Origin: Holophagaceae bacterium
GTDB taxonomy: Bacteria; Acidobacteriota; Holophagae; Holophagales; Holophagaceae
Direction: 5' to 3'
DNA: 11,829 nucleotides
NCBI GenBank assembly: GCA_025353305.1
Contig: JANXQX010000217.1
Coordinates: forward strand, 1 to 11,829
This document shows positions 6,171 to 11,829 of this stretch, in pieces. Each line of letters opens with the position of its first letter. Within the stretch, counting starts at the first letter, position 1. The notes under the pieces were generated by a model, which worked only from the letters and a program-made list of their open reading frames with translations, was not told where the DNA came from and did no database searches. The translations under genes were made by a program, and so were the position numbers.

Positions 6171-6617
6171 CTATCCGGACCAACGCTGGCGGCGCAGGAA
6201 GCCGGCGTACTTCCGGTCTGAATTTTTTATGTGATTGATCAACCATGCTTTCAAGGAATTCAACAGCAGCAGCGCGCTGAGGCTCCCGGCCTCGTACTTT
6301 CTGAGATATTCCGTTGCCTCCCGGATCAGATCCGAATGTTCCGCGAAATGGCCCTCGGTGTCTGGAAAATTGAACTGGGTCAGGATGGTTTCCTCATCCA
6401 CGAAGTGGGCCCGGGTTTCATGGATGAGCTTGTTGAACACTGCGGTGGCCAGAGACGGGTCACGCTTGACCAACATCGCTTCGTGAAGATTGTTGATTCG
6501 CACGACCAACCGCTGGTGCGCCCGGTCGAACCTTTCGACGCCGACGGTGTATTCTTCCTGATTCCACGGAAAGAAAGGGCCAGGCGGCTCTGGTTTCGGA
6601 GCGGGCTTGAAGAACAA
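6171..6617 (-). CDS. Bacteriohemerythrin (stand-alone)
   Basis: A single-domain cytoplasmic hemerythrin that binds O2 at a diiron centre; roles known for the family include O2 storage, delivery, sensing and NO binding. Numbered from the GTG at 6623, all seven ligands are present at near canonical spacing: H36 (DRAHQ), H73 and E77 (HFVDEE), H92 and H96 (GHFAEH), H131 and D136 (NHIKNSD). W20-N21 opens the domain, as usual. Before it lies a Pro/Lys-rich leader (FFKPAPKPEPPGPFFP) of about 17 residues, without signal-peptide features. Two starts compete: GTG 6623 is only 2 nt from AGGAG (6626-6630), too close, while TTG 6617 is 8 nt away and is chosen, giving 148 residues. There is no in-frame ATG near by. 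The gene is divergent from the PIG-L operon. Confidence 0.9.
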   Translation of the reverse strand: MFFKPAPKPEPPGPFFPWNQEEYTVGVERFDRAHQRLVVRINNLHEAMLVKRDPSLATAVFNKLIHETRAHFVDEETILTQFNFPDTEGHFAEHSDLIREATEYLRKYEAGSLSALLLLNSLKAWLINHIKNSDRKYAGFLRRQRWSG

Positions 6618-6625
6618 GTGCACTT

Positions 6626-6630
6626 CTCCT
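6626..6630 (-). promoter_or_regulatory. Ribosome binding site of the bacteriohemerythrin gene
   Basis: Minus-strand AGGAG. Its distance to GTG 6623 is 2 nt and to TTG 6617 is 8 nt, which favours the rare TTG start. A stop codon lies just upstream in frame, so no longer form exists. Confidence 0.55.
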
Positions 6631-6723
6631 ATTCGTCAATCTGCCTCTAATAGAGATCAACTCGTGGTTCTATTTTAGGCAAAGTGTCATAGTGATTCCC
6701 ACACCTGAATCCAGGAAGCCCAC

Positions 6724-9249
6724 ATGATATTGAGTCGACGTTTCGCCAGCCATTTCGGCATTGCCCTTTCGCTAGCCCTGATCTGCTTTGGAGCCGAAAC
6801 ACGGGCGGCCTCTCCCCAAAAGGATTCCGCAGAACTGCAAATGGCCCTAGACAAACTTCAGGTGCTTGGGAGCGTGCTTTACATCGCCGCTCACCCGGAT
6901 GACGAAAACACGGCGGCATTGGCCTATTTTTCCAAGGGCAGGAAGCTCCGTTCGGCCTACCTTTCCATGACGAGGGGAGGCGGAGGCCAGGATCTGATTG
7001 GCCCTGAGCTGGATGATTCCCTGGCGGCCATCCGCACTCAGGAACTGCTGGCGGCTCGCCGGGTGGACGGTGCCGAGCAATTTTTCACCCGCGCGGTGGA
7101 TTTTGGATACTCGAAGACCTCTGAAGAGACACTCTCGATCTGGGGCCACGAAGCCGTGCTTGCCGATGTGGTGTGGGTGATCCGCAGTTTCCGCCCGGAT
7201 GTCATCGTCACCCGCTTCACACCTAGCGCAGGAGGGCATGGTCACCACCTGTCCTCTGCGATCCTGGCCCAGGAGGCTTTCATCGCGGCGGCGGATCCCG
7301 GGCGCTTTCCCGAACAGTTGAAATTCGTGAAACCTTGGCAGGCCACACGAATTGCCTGGAACAGTTTCCGGCCGCAGTTCGAGCAGGGACCCCCGACATC
7401 GGCGAGTGCCTTATCCGTCGATATTGGTGCCTACGATCCCCTGCTGGGGAAGTCCTATGCGGAGCTTGCCGCAGAGGGCCGCAGCATGCACCGCAGCCAG
7501 GGATTCGGAGCGGTGGCACAACGCGGGTCCAGCCTGCAATATTTCGAAATAACCGCAGGCAAGCCTGCCAAACTCGATCTTTTCGAGGATGTGGATCTCA
7601 CCTGGCGAAGGATTCCGGGCGGCAACAGCGTGGGCGAGCTGCTGGACCAGGCAAGGCGATCCTACGTGCCTGAGCAACCTGTCAAGGCTATCCCCTTACT
7701 GCTCCAGGCCCTGGCGGCCATGGACAAGCTACAGCCTGAACCCTGGGTGGAAGCCAAACGGCTCGAACTCACCGAAGCCATCCGATGTGCAGCCGGAATC
7801 TGGGTGGAGGCCATCGCGGACCGGCAGGCGGTGGCGCCACTGGATAAGGTCACCGTGGTGGCGACAATTCTTGGCAGGGCGGGCGCACCTGTGACTCTCA
7901 CTGGGATGACCGTGAATCCATCCATGGAGACTCGCGATAAGCAACTTGCCCTACCCCTCAACCAACCGGTGAAAGAAACCTTCAATCTGATGATTCCAGG
8001 TGGCACATCCTGCACTCAGCCCTACTGGCTTGGGGAAGGGCGGCGGGTGGGACTTCATGCCTCGGCCTCCCACCAGCTGACGGGCTTGCCCGAGGGGCCA
8101 CCCGCCCTGACTGTGACGTTCCGCTTGATGGCCGAAGGCGTGCCTTTCAACCTCACGGTTCCCGTTCAATACCGATTCCGGGACCCTGTGCTGGGCGAGC
8201 GCTATCAGCCTTTGGTGGTCATGCCCGAAGTCATGGTGAACCTGGCGGACCGCGTTCAGGTGATGGGCGATCAGAGCGCACGCGAGATAAGCCTTTCCAT
8301 CGTGGCCGGCAGAGCTTCGGTGGCTGGGAAGATCCGACTGCAGGCGCCCGCGGGATGGCGCCTGGAACCTGCGGAAATCCCGTTCTCCCTGGCCAGGCCT
8401 CTTGATGAAATCAAGGCCCGCACCCGCATCACGGCGCCGGAGGCGGCCCAAAACGCAGAGCTGAAGGTGATGGTCGAGATTGCCGGGCGTACGGAGCCAG
8501 CCCGTGGACGTCTGGTGATCGACCATCCCCACATTCCCTTGCAAACCCTTTTTCCGACCGCATCGGCCCAGCTCGTCAAATTAGATCTTCGCCAGAATGG
8601 TCGCCGCATCGGCTACGTCATGGGCGCGGGGGATGACATTCCCCAGCGCCTCCGTCCCTTGGGCTACGAAGTTGATCTTTTGACGGATGAGCTCCTTGCC
8701 AGTGCGGATCTCTCCGGGTACCACGCCATCGTGATCGGGATCCGCGCCTTCAACACCCGCCTGCATCTTGCCCAACTCAATACCCGGCTCCTCGACTACG
8801 TGGCGAAGGGCGGCACGGAAATCGTTCTCTACAATGTGAATGGGGCTTTTCCAGGCACCAATGCCGGAATGACCACAGAATCAATCGGTCCCTTCCCCTT
8901 CAAAATCGGGCGGGAGCGTGTCACAGATGAATCCGCGCCAGTGAAATTCCTCGTTCCGGGACACCCTATCCTGAATGTGCCGAACAAAATCAGCGCTGAA
9001 GACTTCAAGGGTTGGGTTCAGGAACGCGGCTTGTATTTCGCCGAAAGTTGGGATCCGAAGTACACACCAATCCTTGCGATGGGCGATCCTGGCGAAAAAC
9101 AATTGGATGGCGCCCTGCTCGTGGCTGACCACGGCAAGGGGCATTTCCTTTACACAGGCCTGGCCTTCTTCCGCCAGTTACCGGAAGGCGTGCCGGGAGC
9201 CTATCGACTGTTCGCCAACATGCTTGCATTGGGTATGAAGCATGATTGA
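6724..9249 (+). CDS. Secreted PIG-L family deacetylase with Ig-like and ThuA-like C-terminal regions
   Basis: An 841-residue exported protein. Residues 1-28 form a signal peptide (RR at 5-6, core FGIALSLALICFGA, cut near TRA). Residues ~48-250 are a PIG-L/LmbE domain, a Zn-dependent N-acetylglucosaminide-type deacetylase fold: AHPDDE (56-61) supplies the first metal ligands H57 and D60 and the catalytic D59, and GGHGHH (170-175) supplies the later His residues, with His where MshB-type enzymes have Asp in HPDH. Residues ~360-600 are beta-rich and Ig-like in texture. Residues ~619-841, with GYVMGAGDD and the strand GYHAIVIGIRAFNT, resemble the ThuA/class I glutamine amidotransferase-like fold. 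AGGAAG at 6713-6718 precedes ATG 6724 by 5 nt. Similar long proteins occur in Acidobacteriota and Bacteroidota; their substrates are unknown. It overlaps the next small gene by 8 bp, so it heads a coupled operon. A MshB/BshB role in thiol synthesis is unlikely because the protein is exported. Confidence 0.88.
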   Translation: MILSRRFASHFGIALSLALICFGAETRAASPQKDSAELQMALDKLQVLGSVLYIAAHPDDENTAALAYFSKGRKLRSAYLSMTRGGGGQDLIGPELDDSLAAIRTQELLAARRVDGAEQFFTRAVDFGYSKTSEETLSIWGHEAVLADVVWVIRSFRPDVIVTRFTPSAGGHGHHLSSAILAQEAFIAAADPGRFPEQLKFVKPWQATRIAWNSFRPQFEQGPPTSASALSVDIGAYDPLLGKSYAELAAEGRSMHRSQGFGAVAQRGSSLQYFEITAGKPAKLDLFEDVDLTWRRIPGGNSVGELLDQARRSYVPEQPVKAIPLLLQALAAMDKLQPEPWVEAKRLELTEAIRCAAGIWVEAIADRQAVAPLDKVTVVATILGRAGAPVTLTGMTVNPSMETRDKQLALPLNQPVKETFNLMIPGGTSCTQPYWLGEGRRVGLHASASHQLTGLPEGPPALTVTFRLMAEGVPFNLTVPVQYRFRDPVLGERYQPLVVMPEVMVNLADRVQVMGDQSAREISLSIVAGRASVAGKIRLQAPAGWRLEPAEIPFSLARPLDEIKARTRITAPEAAQNAELKVMVEIAGRTEPARGRLVIDHPHIPLQTLFPTASAQLVKLDLRQNGRRIGYVMGAGDDIPQRLRPLGYEVDLLTDELLASADLSGYHAIVIGIRAFNTRLHLAQLNTRLLDYVAKGGTEIVLYNVNGAFPGTNAGMTTESIGPFPFKIGRERVTDESAPVKFLVPGHPILNVPNKISAEDFKGWVQERGLYFAESWDPKYTPILAMGDPGEKQLDGALLVADHGKGHFLYTGLAFFRQLPEGVPGAYRLFANMLALGMKHD

Positions 9250-9379
9250 GCTTGAAAAGGCACCAACAGAAGAAGCGCCGCCGATACTCCGGTCCTGGAA
9301 CCGGCTCTATGCCTTGGTACTGATTGAATTGCTTCTTTGCGTCCTGCTGTTCTATGCATTCGAAAGAGCATTCTCTTGA
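9242..9379 (+). CDS. 45-residue single-span membrane microprotein
   Basis: A 45-codon frame starts at ATG 9242 inside the last codons of the PIG-L gene (8-bp overlap) and stops at TGA 9377-9379, which overlaps the TTG start of the symporter (TTGA). The protein begins MIELEKAPTEEAPPILRSWN, an acidic then basic cytoplasmic-looking segment, continues with one strongly hydrophobic stretch (about residues 23-40, LYALVLIELLLCVLLFYAF) and ends ERAFS. This is a clean single transmembrane helix, probably N-in. It accounts for the whole gap between two genes that otherwise would be 126 bp apart. No family recognised; a small accessory subunit of the symporter is the natural inference. No strong ribosome binding site is visible, so translation is probably coupled. 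Confidence 0.7.
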   Translation: MIELEKAPTEEAPPILRSWNRLYALVLIELLLCVLLFYAFERAFS

Positions 9380-11085
9380 GCCGCCTGGACTGGGTGATCC
9401 TTGGTGCCTCACTGGCTTTCATCGTTCTGTACGGTTTATGGAAGGGCCGCGGGAGCAAGGATTCCGACGGCTACATCCTGTCCAACCGGGATGCGCGCTG
9501 GTTCACCATCTGTCTTTCCATCATGGCCACCCAGGCCAGTGCCATCACCTTCCTGTCCACACCGGGCCAGGCTTATGCGGATGGCATGCGCTTCATCCAG
9601 TTCTATCTAGGCCTGCCGCTGGCCATGGTGGTCCTTTCCATCACCGTGGTGCCCATCTTCCACCGCCTCAAGGTGTTCACCGCTTATGAATACCTGGAGG
9701 GGCGCTTCGATCTGAAGACCCGCACACTGGCTGCCACATTGTTCCTGATCCAGCGCGGATTGGCGGTGGGCCTGACAGTCTTCGCCCCGGCCCTGGTGCT
9801 CTCGGTGCTGCTTGGCTGGAACATTCACGTCAACATCCTTCTGGTGGGCACGCTGGTGATGATCTACACGGTGACCGGCGGCACCCGGGCGGTGTCCTGG
9901 GCCCAGAGCTATCAGATGCTCATCATTACGGTGGGGATGCTGGTCGCCGGCGTGATGGTGATACGCCAATTGCCGCCGGAAGTCACATTCAAGGATGCCC
10001 TGCATGTGGCCGGAACGATGGGCCGGCTCAATACCATCGATTTCTCCTTCGATCTGACCAACCGATACAACCTTTGGTCAGGGCTGATCGGGGGTTTCTT
10101 CCTGGCGCTTTCCTACTTCGGCACTGACCAATCCCAGGTGCAGCGCTACCTCACAGGCAGCTCTGTGACGCAAAGCCGGATGGGCCTCCTGGCCAACGGT
10201 CTTTTCAAGGTGCCCATGCAGTTTCTCATTCTGCTATTGGGTGCGCTGGTCTTCGTCTACTACCAGTTCGTGGTCCCCCCGGTTTTCTTCAATCCATCAG
10301 CGGTTTCCCGAGTCCTGGCGGGGCCCGAAGCTGGCACTTTCCGTCAGGCGGAATCCGCTTATCAACAGGCCTGCCTGCAGCGCACGGTCAAGGTCCAGGC
10401 CTTCCTGAAAGCCCGTCACGATGAGGATCCGGCAGGTGTGGCCGCAGCCCGCGGAGCCATGGATGCGGCGCAAATCAAGGCCACCTCCATCCGTTCCGAA
10501 GCCATCGGTGCGATCAAGCGGGCCGATCCTTCCGCGAATGCCAGCGACACGAACTACGTCTTCCTGTCCTACGTCCTGCACAGCCTTCCGGCCGGATTGA
10601 TCGGATTGGTCCTGGCGGCGGTCTTCGCGGCATCCATGTCCTCGATGTCCGCCGAGATCAATGCCCTGGGCGCGACGACCGTTGTGGACGTGTATCGGCG
10701 GCTATTTGGTGGCAGTGGAGGCAAGAAGGAGGTCTGGGTGGGGCGTCTTGCGACCTTTGGCTGGGGCTGCTTCGCCATCGCCTTCGCGGAATATGCCAGT
10801 CGCCTGGGGACCCTGGTGGAAGCCGTCAATATCCTGGGCTCCCTTTTCTACGGCACGATCCTGGGCATCTTCCTGGTCGCCTTCTATTTCAAACGGGTGA
10901 AGGGAGGCGCGGCGTTCTACGCGGCCCTGATCGCCGAAACAGGCGTGCTGGCCTGTTTCTTCTTCACTCCCATCTCGTTTCTTTGGTACAACGTCGTGGG
11001 GTGCGTGCTGGTGGTGGGCTTCTCGCTGCTGTTCAACCTTTTCAAGCCGAAGCAAGCGGCGATCCCGGTTTCGGGTGGATTATGA
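9376..11085 (+). CDS. Sodium:solute symporter (SSS family)
   Basis: A 569-residue inner-membrane protein with about 13 hydrophobic segments, starting MSRLDWVILGASLAF. SSS-family signatures: SAITFLSTPGQAYADG in the first core helix, YEYLEGRF, GGTRAVSWAQSYQ, FGTDQSQVQRYLTG (about 248-261) and AASMSSMSAEINALG, where S422 and S423 match the Ser-Thr pair of the second sodium site in PutP-type transporters. It would import an organic solute with Na+; the substrate cannot be deduced. Between the helix ending VYYQF and the one starting YVFLSYVLHSLP is a hydrophilic, helix-rich insertion (about 305-390). The TTG at 9376 is chosen because it overlaps the microprotein stop (TTGA) and gives the family N-terminus; an ATG-like start at 9337 would add 13 residues read over the microprotein. 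A GTG at 9394 is an alternative. Confidence 0.92.
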   Translation: MSRLDWVILGASLAFIVLYGLWKGRGSKDSDGYILSNRDARWFTICLSIMATQASAITFLSTPGQAYADGMRFIQFYLGLPLAMVVLSITVVPIFHRLKVFTAYEYLEGRFDLKTRTLAATLFLIQRGLAVGLTVFAPALVLSVLLGWNIHVNILLVGTLVMIYTVTGGTRAVSWAQSYQMLIITVGMLVAGVMVIRQLPPEVTFKDALHVAGTMGRLNTIDFSFDLTNRYNLWSGLIGGFFLALSYFGTDQSQVQRYLTGSSVTQSRMGLLANGLFKVPMQFLILLLGALVFVYYQFVVPPVFFNPSAVSRVLAGPEAGTFRQAESAYQQACLQRTVKVQAFLKARHDEDPAGVAAARGAMDAAQIKATSIRSEAIGAIKRADPSANASDTNYVFLSYVLHSLPAGLIGLVLAAVFAASMSSMSAEINALGATTVVDVYRRLFGGSGGKKEVWVGRLATFGWGCFAIAFAEYASRLGTLVEAVNILGSLFYGTILGIFLVAFYFKRVKGGAAFYAALIAETGVLACFFFTPISFLWYNVVGCVLVVGFSLLFNLFKPKQAAIPVSGGL

Positions 11086-11168
11086 TGACCAGGGTCCAGA
11101 TGGACAGGATTCTCCTGGAATCAGGCTGGACTGCGTTGCACTGTCCTATGGACAAGGAGGTCAAATGA
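11082..11168 (+). CDS. Possible 28-residue ORF bridging two operon genes
   Basis: An open frame starts at ATG 11082, overlapping the symporter stop (ATGA), and ends at TGA 11166-11168, overlapping the ATG of the DUF2911 gene (ATGA). The peptide (MMTRVQMDRILLESGWTALH then CPMDKEVK) has no membrane segment or recognisable motif. The exact double overlap suggests a coupling ORF that carries ribosomes across the 79-bp gap, but the last codons also encode the strong ribosome binding site of the next gene, and a frame this short can be open by chance. Confidence 0.3.
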   Translation: MMTRVQMDRILLESGWTALHCPMDKEVK

Positions 11169-11829
11169 AGAAGTCAGCTCTGGTACTGGTGAGTGGATTC
11201 ACGATGGCGTGCGCGGTCTTCGCGCGGCAAGCCCCTCAGGCTCCAGCCGCTGCGCCGGCTCCAACCCCGGCGCCCCGCGTGCAGCCAAGTCCGGCAGGAA
11301 CCGCCGCCACCCAAGTGGCGGGGAAGTGGGCCGAGGAAAAGCCCGGCGCAGAACCGCGCTACAAGGATGGCAAGTGGATCACCGTCACCTATTCGCGGCC
11401 GATCCTTAAGGGAAGGTCGAATGTTTTTGGCAGCGGCTCTGAGTATGGGAAGAAGGTCAGTTCCGGCTCTCCCGTTTGGCGCGCTGGGGCCAACCAGACA
11501 ACCCGATTCAAGACTGAAGTGCCCCTTGCCCTTGGCGGCAAGACTATTCCGGCAGGTGAATACAGCCTCTTCGTCGAACTGAAAGAGGGGGCGTGGAGTC
11601 TCATCCTGTCAACCCAGCCGCACCTCGAGAAGTACGACCCCAAGGACAAGACGGCGACCTGGGGTTCCGACAACTACGATCCCAAGTTCGATCTGGTGAA
11701 GGCCCCGATGAAGCTCACCAAGGCCCCCGTTTCCTTCGACCAGTTCACCATCGGATTCGTGAACATGACTCAAGCGGGAGGTACGCTCGCCCTCTGGTGG
11801 GACACGGAAATGGCGACGGTGGATTTCAA
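11165..11829 (+). CDS. Exported DUF2911 protein (3' end beyond the window)
   Basis: An open frame of 221 codons continues past the right edge. It begins MKKSALVLVSGFTMACAVFA, a signal peptide probably cut after residue 20 (VFA-RQ); the Cys in TMAC does not form a good lipobox. A Pro/Ala-rich linker follows (about 22-47). The rest is a DUF2911 domain: WRAGANQTTRF (105-115), IPAGEYSLF (128-136), then W144SLIL, and ALWWDTEMATV near the expected end, so only a few residues are probably missing. DUF2911 is a beta-rich domain common in Acidobacteriota and Bacteroidota, with no established biochemical function that I know of. AAGGAGGT at 11154-11161 is a near-perfect ribosome binding site before ATG 11165, suggesting strong translation. 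It follows the symporter by 79 bp and is likely in the same operon. Confidence 0.85.
   Translation, partial: MKKSALVLVSGFTMACAVFARQAPQAPAAAPAPTPAPRVQPSPAGTAATQVAGKWAEEKPGAEPRYKDGKWITVTYSRPILKGRSNVFGSGSEYGKKVSSGSPVWRAGANQTTRFKTEVPLALGGKTIPAGEYSLFVELKEGAWSLILSTQPHLEKYDPKDKTATWGSDNYDPKFDLVKAPMKLTKAPVSFDQFTIGFVNMTQAGGTLALWWDTEMATVDF

Noticed and set aside
6645..6655. Palindrome CTCTAaTAGAG in the divergent gap before the PIG-L gene
   Set aside because: Five-base arms with one central base are expected about ten times by chance in a window of this size.
9337..9375. Symporter start at 9337, adding 13 residues
   Set aside because: The extra residues are read out of frame over the microprotein gene and do not look like an SSS N-terminus; the TTG at 9376 gives a stop-start overlap and the normal beginning.

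Overview
The window is a GC-rich (about 60% by eye), gene-dense bacterial chromosome segment with no rRNA, tRNA, CRISPR array or insertion sequence that I can see. The gene mix (archaeal-type LeuC/LeuD, an NfnA-NfnB type fused flavoprotein, hemerythrins, a long secreted PIG-L protein, a clade of sodium:solute symporter with an inter-helix insertion, and a DUF2911 protein) is typical of Acidobacteriota, and a Holophagae/Geothrix-like organism is my best guess. That assignment is inference from gene content, not a database match.

Layout. (1) 1-1868, plus strand: a possible tail of an upstream gene, then leuC and leuD, 22 bp apart, the two subunits of an isopropylmalate isomerase-type hydro-lyase. 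(2) 2019-2519, plus: a small exported phosphatase-like protein. It converges on (3) 2541-5336, minus: a 931-residue protein joining an N-terminal hemerythrin domain to complete NfnA-like and NfnB-like halves. The stop codons of these two convergent genes lie in the two arms of one perfect inverted repeat. (4) 5337-5731: a 395-bp divergent control region with two sequences that each match TGTGA-N6-TCACA at 9 of 10 positions, plus two potential hairpins. (5) 5732-6154, plus: an exported class I cytochrome c. (6) 6171-6617, minus: a single-domain bacteriohemerythrin with all seven diiron ligands. (7) 6724-11829, plus: a tightly overlapped operon of secreted PIG-L/ThuA-like protein, a 45-residue membrane microprotein, a sodium:solute symporter, a possible 28-residue ORF, and a DUF2911 protein that runs off the right edge.

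How the parts may work together. Regions 3-6 form a redox cluster: two diiron hemerythrin modules, a multi-cofactor NADPH/NADH-ferredoxin type flavoprotein and a periplasmic cytochrome, with a shared CRP/FNR-family-like control region. This suggests handling or sensing of O2 or NO in an anaerobe or microaerophile. The hemerythrin-NfnA-NfnB fusion is the most unusual item: a diiron O2/NO-binding site attached to a low-potential electron-transfer machine. Region 7 looks like a secreted deacetylase working with a sodium-driven importer; its substrate cannot be read from the sequence. Two very short genes in that operon (9242-9379 and 11082-11168) are easily missed by standard gene calling.
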